Source: an uncultured Eubacteriales bacterium (GTDB lineage Bacteria; Bacillota; Clostridia; UBA1381; UMGS1253). Taken from it: a stretch of DNA of 23,583 nucleotides. The DNA is taken from assembly GCA_900550065.1 (NCBI GenBank), contig URQR01000011.1, positions 1 through 23,583 of the forward strand. Reading direction: 5' to 3'. The notes under the pieces are model-generated. The model made no database searches, was not told the DNA's origin, and was given only the letters and a program-made list of their open reading frames with translations. The translations under genes were made by a program, and so were the position numbers. Below, piece by piece: positions 1 to 7,546 of the stretch (its first letter is position 1; each line of letters begins with the position of its first letter).

Positions 1-840
1 GCTGCGACATGTTTCTTTTTAACAGCCGTTTACTTTCTTATTGGAACGCCGTTTGAAAAAAATATTTGGAACGTTATATCAGCCGCTGTATGTACCTGTA
101 TCTCACAGCTGATACGGCCGGAAATGATTGTATTTGTGATTGGCGTACTTTGTTATTTTTTGTATCAAAATCTGTTGTGTAAAAACGCACGGACGGAGCT
201 ATTGTCCGGAGTGCGGCGGTTTTTGCTTTACAGCGTAACATTTGGCGGTATATATTTTGTTCTTTTAAATGGTGTTAATTTTGCAATGATGCAAGGTGGT
301 ATTATTGCCCAGCCGATTACAGAGACCAATATGGCATATAAGGTTGCGACCGGATTAAACGAGGAAAGTATGGGTTTGTGGAGTGAGCACGACGCGGCAT
401 TGTCAGAGGATGAGGCCGCGCTAAACGAATTAATTCGGCAAAGGACGGCCGACCCGGTCCGTGTGACAAAATTGATGTATCAAAAGCTAATGTATCAATT
501 TGGAACATATCATTACTCTTGGTGTGTCATTGGTGAAACGGGGGAATTTGTCGAACATTGGTATTGCCCCCTTACCACGGACATAATGCTAATTGTACTA
601 CTTCTGGGGCTGCTTCGGCTGATTGCCGCATTTTATAAGCGCAGCCGGCGGGAGACGCTGCTGTTGATTACAATAATCGGCTATTTTATGATTTTTGCTA
701 TCATTGAGGTGCAAAACCGATATAATTACGCCTTTATCCCTATTTTTATTATACTTGCAAGCGGCGGCGCACGCCAGCTTGCGCAGTGGGGAAAGCGAAT
801 TTCAATAGGCTTAAAGGGTAAGCGGAAAAAAAGCGCATAA
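1..840 (+). CDS. C-terminal part of a polytopic membrane protein, probably GT39/PMT-like glycosyltransferase (5' truncated by window)
   Basis: The reading frame is open from base 1 with no stop, so the start lies outside the window and the internal ATG at 124 is not the real start. About 279 residues are visible. Hydrophobic segments lie near the left edge, after base 124, around 220-290, around 580-640 and around 660-770. Between the third and fourth is a soluble loop rich in charged residues (about 300-560). The last membrane segment follows the string EVQNRYNYAFIPIFIILASG. An acidic or polar residue, then RY, then a Pro-containing hydrophobic segment near the C-terminus is common in bacterial GT39/ArnT-like lipid-linked sugar transferases. 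The tail is basic (GKRISIGLKGKRKKSA), as expected on the cytoplasmic side. The family call is an inference from this tail and the topology; the catalytic N-terminal loop is not in view. It ends against the terminator shared with potD. Confidence 0.6.
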   Translation, partial: AATCFFLTAVYFLIGTPFEKNIWNVISAAVCTCISQLIRPEMIVFVIGVLCYFLYQNLLCKNARTELLSGVRRFLLYSVTFGGIYFVLLNGVNFAMMQGGIIAQPITETNMAYKVATGLNEESMGLWSEHDAALSEDEAALNELIRQRTADPVRVTKLMYQKLMYQFGTYHYSWCVIGETGEFVEHWYCPLTTDIMLIVLLLGLLRLIAAFYKRSRRETLLLITIIGYFMIFAIIEVQNRYNYAFIPIFIILASGGARQLAQWGKRISIGLKGKRKKSA

Positions 841-874
841 AAAAACGGTACAGGAAATCCTGTACCGTTTTTTT
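841..874. terminator. Bidirectional intrinsic terminator between the membrane protein and potD
   Basis: A perfect 9-bp stem, CGGTACAGG (846-854) with CCTGTACCG (859-867), has a 4-base loop. It is flanked by A5 on the left and T7 on the right, so it gives a U-tract in either direction. It sits between the two convergent stop codons and can serve both transcripts. Confidence 0.93.
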
Positions 875-882
875 ATAGATAT

Positions 883-1947
883 TTATTTTGCCTTAATCAT
901 ATCCCAAGCTTCAATATAATCTGTATTATCGGCTGGCAGGGTCTCAAATATTTCACATTTATCGAGCACCTCCTGCGACGGATAGCGGTTCGGGTCGTTT
1001 TTAATCTCGTCGTCGAGCAGCTCCTTTGCCGCAGAATTTGTCGTCGAATAGCCGGTTTCTTCCGCGTTTTTGAGCGCAACGTCCGCATCAAGCATAAAGT
1101 TAATAAACTTTTCAGCCGCTTCTTTGTTTTTTGACGTCTTCAGAATTGCAAAAGCGTCTATCGCAAAGTTGCTGCCTTCCTCCGGAATCGCAAAACGCAT
1201 ATTCTCTGGCTGCTCTTCAATTGCGCGAACTGCTTCGCCCGAATATACCATTGCCATTGCCGCCGTACCGCCCAATACCTTAGCCGGAAGCTCGTCCGTA
1301 CCGTATGCAAGCACATTCGGCTTTTGCTCTAATAAAATATCGCGAACTTCTGCTACGTGTGCGGGGTCGGTGTCGTTCATGGAATAACCCTGCATTTTCA
1401 GCGTCATACCAATTGTGTCACGAATCGAATCGAGCATGCAGACCTTTCGCGCATATGCTGGGTCAAACATGTCCTTCATGCTGGTCAGCTCACGGCCCGT
1501 CTGGTCAATGTCGTACAAAATACCGACTGTCTGCCACAGATAGGGCACGCTATAGGCGCCTTCCGGGTCGTAGGAAAGATTCGTAAACGCCGGGTCAAGA
1601 TTTTTGATGTTCGGTATATTATTATAATCAATCGGTGCGAGCATGTCCTCATCAATCATCTTTTTTACCATATAATCGGAGGGGACAATTACGTCGTAGG
1701 AGTCGGAACCCAGATTCTTTACCTTTGCATACAGGCTTTCGTTGTCGTTATATGTGTCGTATTCAACGTGGATGCCGGTTTCCTCTTCAAACTGCTCGAG
1801 CAGGCCCGGCGCAATGTACTCGCCCCAGTTATACACCTTTAGCGTAACCTTCTGCTGGGAACCGTCCGTGCCGCAGCCCGCAAGCGCCGTCGTCATAACG
1901 AGCGCCGCACACAAAATGATACAGATTTTTTTCATTGTTTTTTTCAA
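883..1947 (-). CDS. potD: Spermidine/putrescine-binding lipoprotein PotD
   Basis: This is the extracellular substrate-binding subunit of the polyamine ABC importer encoded with potA, potB and potC just upstream. It has 354 residues, usual for the family. The N-terminus is a lipoprotein signal: two Lys clusters, a hydrophobic stretch, then LAGC with the lipidated Cys near residue 25. The mature part opens with LKVYNWGEYI, the typical PotD/PotF beginning, followed by the YDVIVPSDYMV motif and the VPYLWQTVGI segment. The best start is TTG at 1947: GGAG lies 10 bases upstream of it, while the ATG four codons later (1935) has no well-placed site. A 65-base gap separates it from potC, and it is the last gene of the operon. 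Which polyamine is bound cannot be read from the sequence. Confidence 0.95.
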   Translation of the reverse strand: MKKTMKKICIILCAALVMTTALAGCGTDGSQQKVTLKVYNWGEYIAPGLLEQFEEETGIHVEYDTYNDNESLYAKVKNLGSDSYDVIVPSDYMVKKMIDEDMLAPIDYNNIPNIKNLDPAFTNLSYDPEGAYSVPYLWQTVGILYDIDQTGRELTSMKDMFDPAYARKVCMLDSIRDTIGMTLKMQGYSMNDTDPAHVAEVRDILLEQKPNVLAYGTDELPAKVLGGTAAMAMVYSGEAVRAIEEQPENMRFAIPEEGSNFAIDAFAILKTSKNKEAAEKFINFMLDADVALKNAEETGYSTTNSAAKELLDDEIKNDPNRYPSQEVLDKCEIFETLPADNTDYIEAWDMIKAK

Positions 1948-2012
1948 TTAACCTTCTCTCCTTCTTTCTTAAAATTATGTTTTTATATATGAAAGACAAA
2001 CGCCGATGGCGT

Positions 2013-2807
2013 TTAATCGTTCTTTGCCTTTTTCTTTGCGCCTTCCTTTGTCCGGCTGTTGATAAGCACGAGCAAAAGGAAGATCACAATAAACATGATC
2101 GTTGACAGCGCATTAATGGATGGGTTATACCGCTTGCTGACCGCTGAGTAAATATAAATCGAAAGGTTAGTCGCACCGGCCCCCGAGGTAAAGAAGCTTA
2201 CGACAAAGTCGTCAATCGACAGCGTAAGCGCAAACAAAAACCCTGTTACAATACCGGGTAAAATTTCCGGTAAAATAATTTTCCAGTAGGCGTGCAGCGG
2301 CGTTGCGCCGAGGTCGAGCGCCGCCTCATACATGTTTTTGTTGAGCTGTGTTAGCTTCGGCAGCACCGATATAATCACATACGGAATATTAAAGGTAATA
2401 TGCGCCAGTAAGAGCGAATACCGTCCAAGCGGAATACGCAGAAAGACGACGAACAGTAGCATCAGCGAGATACCGGTCACAATATCGGGGCTGAGCACCG
2501 GCAGATATGTCACATTCATGACAATGTTTTTCGGCGTCTTTTTCATATTGTGGATTCCAATCGCCGCAAGTGTACCAATCAGCGTAGCAATCACTGCCGA
2601 GGATATCGCAATAATCAGCGTCGTTTGCAGCGCCTTCATCATCTGAGCGTCACTCGCCATTTTCACGTACCAGTCGAAGGTAAACCCGCGCCATACGGCC
2701 GAGCTGGAACGCGAATCGTTAAACGAATAGACCATCAGCACGACGATAGGGGCGTACATGAACACGAATACAAGAAAGACGTAAAACTTTTTCAGCGCTT
2801 TGCTCAA
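2013..2807 (-). CDS. potC: Spermidine/putrescine ABC transporter permease PotC
   Basis: Second integral membrane subunit of the polyamine importer, 264 residues with about six membrane segments. The EAA loop that docks on the ATPase is clear: EAALDLGATPLHAYWKIILP followed by EILPGIVTG, around residues 160-190. The N-terminal FYVFLVFVFMYAPIVVLMVYSFN segment is typical of PotC. Its TTG start (2807-2805) overlaps the TGA stop of potB in a TTGA arrangement, with GGAGG 9 bases upstream, so translation is probably coupled. The C-terminus is strongly basic. Confidence 0.94.
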   Translation of the reverse strand: MSKALKKFYVFLVFVFMYAPIVVLMVYSFNDSRSSSAVWRGFTFDWYVKMASDAQMMKALQTTLIIAISSAVIATLIGTLAAIGIHNMKKTPKNIVMNVTYLPVLSPDIVTGISLMLLFVVFLRIPLGRYSLLLAHITFNIPYVIISVLPKLTQLNKNMYEAALDLGATPLHAYWKIILPEILPGIVTGFLFALTLSIDDFVVSFFTSGAGATNLSIYIYSAVSKRYNPSINALSTIMFIVIFLLLVLINSRTKEGAKKKAKND

Positions 2808-3634
2808 AACAGCCCACCTCCCTCGTTATCCTTTTCATAGCGCGACGATACGACCATTGAAAGCAGAATCAGCGCCATCAAAATAATCGACATGGTGGAG
2901 CCGAAATTCCAGTTGTCGCTGCGCAGAAATTGGTTCTCGATGAGGTTGCCCATCAGCTGAATTGTACGGCCGCTCAAGATGTCAGAAATTGCAAACGTTG
3001 TGACAGCCGGCATGAATACCATCGTGATGCCGGAGAAAATACCCGGCAAGGACATCGGGAAAGTGATTTTGAAAAACACCTTCGTCTTGTTCGCACCGAG
3101 GTCCTGCGCCGCTTCAATCAGCGAATGGTCCATTTTGACCAGCACGGAGTGAATCGGCAGAATCATAAACGGCAGAAAATTATACACCATACCGAACACA
3201 ATCGAGTATTCGTGGTATAAAAACTCCACGCTGCCAATCCCAAAAAAGTTCAGTACAGTGTTGACAAGCCCGGCGTTGTCCAACAAAATCAGCCATGCAT
3301 ACGTACGCAAAAGCAGGTTCATCCACATCGGGATAACCAGCAGCAAAAGCAGCAGACTTTTATTTTTAAATATCGTCCCGGACAGAAAATACGCCACCGG
3401 ATACCCAATCAGCAAGCAGATAACCGTCGCCAGCGCCGCAGTCCAAATTGAGCGCCAAAAGGCAGCTAAAAAGATTGGTGAGGTAAAAAACTTACCGAAA
3501 TTTTCGAGCGAGAATACGACCCCGCCGTCCGGCCCGGGCACGGTCAGCCCGTAATACGCCACCAGCACGAGCGGCGCAAGAATAAAAATTACAGCCCACA
3601 CAAGGTAGGGGTAGGCGGTAAATGCGCGTTTCAT
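2804..3634 (-). CDS. potB: Spermidine/putrescine ABC transporter permease PotB
   Basis: First integral membrane subunit of the polyamine importer, 276 residues with about six membrane segments. The EAA motif appears as EAAQDLGANKTKVFFKITFP then MSLPGIFSG, around residues 175-205, in the cytoplasmic loop that contacts PotA. The ATG at 3634 has an AGGAGG 7 bases upstream and overlaps the potA stop as ATGA. The gene overlaps its neighbours by 4 bases on each side, which indicates a tightly coupled operon and balanced expression of the two permeases. Confidence 0.94.
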   Translation of the reverse strand: MKRAFTAYPYLVWAVIFILAPLVLVAYYGLTVPGPDGGVVFSLENFGKFFTSPIFLAAFWRSIWTAALATVICLLIGYPVAYFLSGTIFKNKSLLLLLLVIPMWMNLLLRTYAWLILLDNAGLVNTVLNFFGIGSVEFLYHEYSIVFGMVYNFLPFMILPIHSVLVKMDHSLIEAAQDLGANKTKVFFKITFPMSLPGIFSGITMVFMPAVTTFAISDILSGRTIQLMGNLIENQFLRSDNWNFGSTMSIILMALILLSMVVSSRYEKDNEGGGLF

Positions 3635-4677
3635 TGCTCCGCCTCCTTGTGCATGATGTGAATATCAAACGGTATCACGCTAAGACCCACCCGCGTACCC
3701 GGCTCCGACGCCAGCGTAGAGTGAATCATAAATTTATAGTCGTTTGCGTTTACAAACATTTCATAGTGTACGCCTTTGAAGATACACGACTCCACCGTAC
3801 CGGCGAGCAGTCCGTCCTTCTCGTCCACAACCTTTAAATCCTCCGGACGAATCACAACGTCGACCGGCTCATCCTTCGCAAACCCAACGTCCACGCACTC
3901 AAATTTGCGCCCGCAAAAGCTCACGAGCCTGTCCTCGTGCATAACGCCGTCTATGATGTTTGACTCGCCGATAAAGTCCGCGACAAAGGCGTTTTCCGGC
4001 TCGTTATAAATATCGGTCGGCGCGCCCTGCTGGAGCACGAGGCCGTCCTTCATTACGACAATCGTGTCCGACATCGTGAGCGCTTCCTCTTGGTCGTGGG
4101 TCACATAGACAAAGGTAATGCCCAGCGCCTGCTGGATATTTTTAAGCTCAAGCTGCATCTCTTTTCTAAGCTTTAGGTCGAGCGCGCCGAGCGGCTCGTC
4201 CAATAAAAGCACTTCCGGCTCGTTAACGAGCGCGCGCGCAATCGCCACACGCTGCTGCTGCCCGCCGGAGAGCGAGTCGATATTCCGTTTCTCAAAGCCG
4301 CTCAAATTCACCAGCTTCAGCATCCATTTGACTTTATCGTCAATAACGGACTTCGACAGCTTTTTGAGCCGCAGTCCAAACGCGATGTTTTCATATACGT
4401 CCATATGCGGAAAAAGCGCATACTTCTGGAACACCGTATTAAGCTTGCGCTTATACGGCGGCAGGTCCGTGATATCCGTGTCTTCATAAAATACTCTGCC
4501 CTCGTCGGGCTTTTCAAACCCGCCAATCAGCCGCAGCGTCGTCGTTTTGCCGCAGCCCGAAGGCCCGAGCAGCGTCACAAACGTATGCCGGTCAATTGTT
4601 AGGTTCAGTTTTTCGAGCACCTGCGTGCTTCCGAAGCTTTTCGATACGTGATCAAGACGTATAATCTGTTTGGACAT
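3631..4677 (-). CDS. potA: Spermidine/putrescine ABC transporter ATP-binding protein PotA
   Basis: Cytoplasmic ATPase that powers polyamine import, 348 residues, normal length. Walker A is GPSGCGKTT (about residue 38), the signature is LSGGQQQRVAIARAL (about 136), Walker B is VLLLDEPLGALD, and the H-loop is VTHDQEEALTMSD. The C-terminal third (from about 240) is a TOBE-type regulatory domain containing VVIRPEDL. GGGG lies 8 bases before the ATG. It is the first gene of potABCD and is preceded by a promoter at 4852-4880 and a leader of about 165 bases with hairpins. Confidence 0.96.
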   Translation of the reverse strand: MSKQIIRLDHVSKSFGSTQVLEKLNLTIDRHTFVTLLGPSGCGKTTTLRLIGGFEKPDEGRVFYEDTDITDLPPYKRKLNTVFQKYALFPHMDVYENIAFGLRLKKLSKSVIDDKVKWMLKLVNLSGFEKRNIDSLSGGQQQRVAIARALVNEPEVLLLDEPLGALDLKLRKEMQLELKNIQQALGITFVYVTHDQEEALTMSDTIVVMKDGLVLQQGAPTDIYNEPENAFVADFIGESNIIDGVMHEDRLVSFCGRKFECVDVGFAKDEPVDVVIRPEDLKVVDEKDGLLAGTVESCIFKGVHYEMFVNANDYKFMIHSTLASEPGTRVGLSVIPFDIHIMHKEAEQ

Positions 4678-4747
4678 TTATCGATCCCCTGTCTTACCGC
4701 GCCTGCCAGAAACAGAACCGGTTTATTTTGATGTATAAACTACTCTT

Positions 4748-4763
4748 ACTTTTCAATAAAAGT
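4748..4763 (-). other. Small hairpin in the potA leader
   Basis: On the minus strand ACTTTT, a 4-base loop, then AAAAGT form a 6-bp AT-rich stem. It lies between the terminator-like hairpin (4772-4810) and the potA start. It is weak by itself and listed as part of the leader structure. Confidence 0.35.
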
Positions 4764-4771
4764 CTATCTAC

Positions 4772-4810
4772 AATAGAAAAGACGCCTGCAAAACCGCGAG
4801 CAGGAGCGTC
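4772..4810 (-). terminator. Terminator-like hairpin inside the potABCD leader (possible attenuator)
   Basis: Read on the minus strand, GACGC-TC-CTGC (4810-4800) pairs with GCAG-GCGTC (4789-4781) with a 2-base bulge and a 10-base loop, followed directly by TTTTCTATT. It lies downstream of the predicted potA transcription start and upstream of the potA start codon, so if it terminates it would act as an attenuator. A flanking pair, CTAC-N3-AATAGAAA (4835-4821) with TTTCTATT-GTAG (4779-4768), could enclose it and would occupy the U-tract. Because ung already has its own terminator, this hairpin is more likely tied to potA. Confidence 0.5.
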
Positions 4811-4851
4811 CTAAAATGTATTTCTATTTATGTAGTATCGCACTAATTACA

Positions 4852-4880
4852 AATATATATCCTTTTTAGAAAAATGTCAA
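4852..4880 (-). promoter_or_regulatory. Sigma-A-type promoter of potABCD
   Basis: On the minus strand a consensus -35 TTGACA (4880-4875) is followed after 17 bases by TATATT (4857-4852). The predicted start is near 4845, about 165 bases upstream of the potA ATG. It lies between the ung terminator and the potA leader hairpins. Confidence 0.8.
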
Positions 4881-4912
4881 TGGTTTTTCAATAATTTGCC
4901 GTATTTTCAGAC

Positions 4913-4953
4913 AAAAAAATTGTGCATAGACACGGAAAGCGCCGTACGCACAA
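4913..4953 (-). terminator. ung: Intrinsic terminator of ung
   Basis: On the minus strand TTGTGC (4953-4948) pairs with GCACAA (4925-4920). An inner ACGG/CCGT stem lies within it, and seven T residues follow. It starts 15 bases after the ung stop codon. Confidence 0.75.
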
Positions 4954-4967
4954 ATTGCACGGCAGTC

Positions 4968-5642
4968 TTAAATGTTCTCTATCTGCCAGTCAATGGGCTC
5001 TATACCGTTTTGCACTAAAATACGGTTTGCCTTTGAAAAGTGACGGCAGCCGAAAAACCCGCGCGCAGCCGACATCGGGCTTGGGTGCGGCGCGGTAAGG
5101 ATACGGTGCTGCGGCGCAGTAATCAGCGCCGTTTTGCTGCGCGCATTTGCGCCCCACAGCAAAAATACAATTCCCTCTTCCCGCTCATTTAGAAGCGCGA
5201 TAATTTTGTCCGTAAACAGCTCCCAGCCAATGTCCTTGTGCGAGTTCGGCGCGCCGGCGCGCACAGTAAGGGAAGTATTTAATAACAGTACGCCCTGGTC
5301 CGCCCACTTTTTTAGGTAGCCGTTGTTCGGGATATAGCAGCCACAGTCCGTCTGAAGCTCTTGATAAATATTTTGCAGGCTCCGGGGCGTTGCGACGCCC
5401 TGCTGCACCGAAAAGGCAAGGCCGTGCGCTTGGTTCGGACCCGGATAGGGGTCCTGTCCCAAAATCACGACACGTACGCTTCCGTAGGGCGTGAACTTCA
5501 GGGCGTTAAAAATACTGTACATATCGGGGTAAATCCGATGTGTACGGTACTCCTGCGCCAAAAATGTACGGAGTTGTTTATAATAGGGCTGCTCAAATTC
5601 TTTTTCTAAAAGCGCGTCCCAATCGTTGCCGATATTGACCAT
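4968..5642 (-). CDS. ung: Uracil-DNA glycosylase, family 1
   Basis: Removes uracil from DNA at the start of base-excision repair. It has 224 residues, the usual bacterial size. The water-activating motif is GQDPYPG (about residues 61-67, with the catalytic Asp), followed by PNQAHGLAFSV. The FLLWGANARSK segment and the minor-groove motif HPSPMSAARGFFG with catalytic His are also present. The Pro in GQDPYPG replaces the more frequent His, a common family variant. AGGAGG lies 8-9 bases before the ATG. The gene starts 28 bases after the foldase gene stop and has no promoter of its own that I can see, so the two are probably co-transcribed and share no obvious function. Confidence 0.97.
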   Translation of the reverse strand: MVNIGNDWDALLEKEFEQPYYKQLRTFLAQEYRTHRIYPDMYSIFNALKFTPYGSVRVVILGQDPYPGPNQAHGLAFSVQQGVATPRSLQNIYQELQTDCGCYIPNNGYLKKWADQGVLLLNTSLTVRAGAPNSHKDIGWELFTDKIIALLNEREEGIVFLLWGANARSKTALITAPQHRILTAPHPSPMSAARGFFGCRHFSKANRILVQNGIEPIDWQIENI

Positions 5643-5670
5643 GCGGCGCGTCCTCCTTCTGTTTCAAACA

Positions 5671-6858
5671 TTAAAGGCTATTGTATACATCTGTGTTCAG
5701 GAGCACATACGCCTCCGAAATCTGCGGCTGTACAATCTTATAATAGCTGTCGTTGCGCAGCGTATTTACAATGCTCTCCTTCACATTTTCAAGCGGTTCG
5801 TAGACAACGGAACGGTCTGTCACGAGAATAATATGATAGCCCTGCTCGCTTTCAAACACATTGCTCATTTCACCCGCATTCATCGAAAACGCTTTGTCTT
5901 CAAACGCCTTCAGCATCTCGCCGCGTGCAAAGCTATAGCCGTTCGGGTACGCCTTTAGGCCCGGGTCCTCGGAGTAAGTAAACATCATATCGTCAAACTT
6001 CGCTACGCCGTTTATAATGTCGTCGTAAATATCAAGCATCTGCGCCTTCTTTTGCGCTTTTACCGATGGAGAAAGCGCATAGCCCGCGTCGTCTATAGTA
6101 GACATCAAAATTTGCTTTGCTGTTGCCTTTTCTTTTTTATAATATGTATCCTTGTAGGCGTCGTAGTACGCATTGATTTCATCTTCAGTGATGCTGTCGG
6201 ACATAATGTCGGTCAGCTTTTCGCGCAGCATATAGTTTTTCTGAATTTCATAGTAGGTCTCATAGCTGACGCCGTTTTGGCGCAACAATTCCACAAAGGC
6301 GTCCATTCCGCCATAGTTGTTGGCGTAAATTTCAATTTTATTATTGATTGCGTTTAAGTCCGTCCCGCTGAGCATAATACCGAGCGACTCGGTGTATTGC
6401 TCCGTTACTTCCATGCCGACAACTTCTTCACGCACAAAGTCTTTAAAGTCTGCGTACGCTTCGCTTGTCATAGCGCCGGGTGCGGAATTCATCAGATACC
6501 AATTGACCATCTGTGTAAAAAAGTCCACGCGGACAGGCTGGCCGTTCACTAAAAAGGCAATTTCCTTACTCATAAGCTGTGCTTCGCTCTTATTTTTAAT
6601 GGTTACCTTATCGGTTGCCGCGTCATAATCCACCACAAGGCCAAGCTGTTCAGAGTAGCTGCGCAGCGGCACATACGTCGTGCCGTTGTATACCATATTG
6701 TCAACCGCAATCGGCGTATCGCCAAAGTAAATATTCATTTTGCCCATCAGTACGGCAATGTTTTCATAAATATCATCCGCGTAGGATACGCCGCATGTCA
6801 GCAGCGCACACACGAGAAAACCGAGGACAAAGCCGCGGGCTGTTTTATGTTTTCTCAT
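5671..6858 (-). CDS. Secreted PpiC-type peptidyl-prolyl isomerase with N-terminal stalk domain (PrsA/SurA-like foldase)
   Basis: An exported protein-folding factor that would act outside the cytoplasmic membrane. The N-terminus has a signal peptide (basic RKHK, hydrophobic GFVLGFLVCALLTCGV, then SYADD). There is no lipobox, unlike classical PrsA. Residues about 35-90 are a 'copper amine oxidase N-terminal-like' stalk domain (YNGTTYVPLRSYSEQLG, then VTIKN), often an extracellular binding or spacer unit in clostridia. A helical chaperone region covers about 95-235. The rotamase domain runs from KATAKQILM to GYHIILVTDR (about 240-345). I prefer ATG 6858 (395 residues), with AGGA 10 bases upstream; a TTG two codons earlier (6864) is possible. 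A structured repeat copy (6917-7008) lies in the sense direction upstream and could form its leader. Confidence 0.87.
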   Translation of the reverse strand: MRKHKTARGFVLGFLVCALLTCGVSYADDIYENIAVLMGKMNIYFGDTPIAVDNMVYNGTTYVPLRSYSEQLGLVVDYDAATDKVTIKNKSEAQLMSKEIAFLVNGQPVRVDFFTQMVNWYLMNSAPGAMTSEAYADFKDFVREEVVGMEVTEQYTESLGIMLSGTDLNAINNKIEIYANNYGGMDAFVELLRQNGVSYETYYEIQKNYMLREKLTDIMSDSITEDEINAYYDAYKDTYYKKEKATAKQILMSTIDDAGYALSPSVKAQKKAQMLDIYDDIINGVAKFDDMMFTYSEDPGLKAYPNGYSFARGEMLKAFEDKAFSMNAGEMSNVFESEQGYHIILVTDRSVVYEPLENVKESIVNTLRNDSYYKIVQPQISEAYVLLNTDVYNSL

Positions 6859-6916
6859 AGACAATCCATCCTTTTATGTAAAAGTAAAAGTTTTATTATA
6901 AATATAGCAAAAACCT

Positions 6917-7008
6917 GAAGAAGACATGGTGCGGCATACGCCGCAGGAGGGGCGGTGCCCCGACAAAGACTTCTTCTAAGCGCAAGCTGTCGGCTTGTGT
7001 ATATTGTA
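6917..7008 (-). repeat. Structured promoter-bearing repeat, copy A
   Basis: Minus strand, 5' to 3'. The extended -10 is TGG-TACAAT (-10 at 7008-7003). Hairpin 1 is CAAGC/GCTTG (6997-6983), followed by GCGCTT. P1 is GAAGAAG (6976-6970) with CTTCTTC (6923-6917). The 8-base linker is TCTTTGTC. P2 is GGGGC-N3-GCCCC (6961-6949), the linker is TCC, P3 is TGCGGC-N4-GCCGCA (6945-6930), and the last linker has 6 bases. All three helices of the closed unit are perfect. It lies 58 bases upstream of the foldase ATG in the sense direction. Its stems differ in sequence from those of copies B and C but keep the pairing. I do not recognise the family. Confidence 0.8.
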
Positions 7009-7152
7009 CCATAATGAAAGGTCAATGAAAAGAGAGCATTCCGGCGCATGGGGGCGAAAAAGCGGCGCAAAGCGCGTCAAATCAAGGTTTTTTCGCATTT
7101 TTACAGTTTGTTTACAGGTTGAATACAAAACAATGTAAAGAAAAAAGCTTAC

Positions 7153-7368
7153 TGTGGAGAAAGTTATGTAAACGTGTAGACTGTGAAAATATTTTTCGTG
7201 AATTTAACAGTATATGTGGATAACTGTGTGAAAATGTGATAAACCAGCCGATTTATTTTAAAATTATACATACTGCATGTGGAAAAGTACATGAATAAGT
7301 GGAAAACCCCGGCTTTTGTAATCATTTTGTAAAGAAATTATGTAAATCATTTTCCGACATATTCCACA
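7153..7368. promoter_or_regulatory. Cluster of DnaA-box-like sites in AT-rich DNA
   Basis: A perfect DnaA box, TGTGGATAA, is at 7215-7223. One-mismatch copies in the same orientation are TGTGGAGAA (7153-7161) and TGTGGAAAA (7278-7286). Weaker copies are AGTGGAAAA (7298-7306) and the inverted TATTCCACA (7360-7368). The first three starts are 62 and 63 bases apart. TGTAAA or its complement occurs at 7100, 7111, 7134, 7167, 7328 and 7341. No dnaA, dnaN or other replication gene is in the window. It could be an origin, a DnaA-titration or DnaA-regulated site, or a chance result of base composition. Confidence 0.45.
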
Positions 7369-7466
7369 GTCGCGCATCTGTTAATTTGTCTGGTATCCGT
7401 GAATTTTGCCGGAATTTATTCCGTTCTGATAAAATATGAGAAAATGCGTATTTTAATAGTTTTCTC

Positions 7467-7495
7467 TTGACAAACATATAATAGGGTTGTATACT
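7467..7495 (+). promoter_or_regulatory. Sigma-A-type promoter of the 7547 gene
   Basis: Consensus -35 TTGACA (7467-7472), 17-base spacer, then -10 TATACT (7490-7495). The predicted start is near 7502, about 45 bases before the start codon. Confidence 0.88.
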
Positions 7496-7499
7496 GAGA

Positions 7500-7522
7500 T
7501 TAGTAAATCACTAAATTACTAA
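7500..7522. promoter_or_regulatory. Operator-like inverted repeat over the transcription start
   Basis: TTAGTAA (7500-7506), 9 bases, then TTACTAA (7516-7522) form a perfect 7-base inverted repeat. It covers the predicted transcription start of the promoter at 7467-7495, a standard place for a repressor. A third partial copy, CACTAAA, lies between the arms. The regulator is unknown. Confidence 0.55.
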
Positions 7523-7546
7523 TTCGGATGAAAGGAAAGAAATCAT

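Larger units (their letters stand above)
6859..7546. other. 690-base gene-free interval between divergent genes
   Basis: I find no credible coding frame here. From left to right it holds a short AT-rich leader for the foldase gene (6859-6916) and structured repeat copy A on the minus strand (6917-7008). Next is a GC-richer stretch (7020-7080). Then comes an AT-rich block with DnaA-box-like sites and repeated TGTAAA/TTTACA hexamers (7090-7370), and finally the promoter and operator-like repeat of the 7547 gene. Confidence 0.8.

Noticed and set aside
6917..7008. Repeat copies as ordinary intrinsic terminators
   Set aside because: Hairpins P2 and P3 are not followed by T-runs, and each copy starts with a -10 box rather than following a gene in the right orientation.
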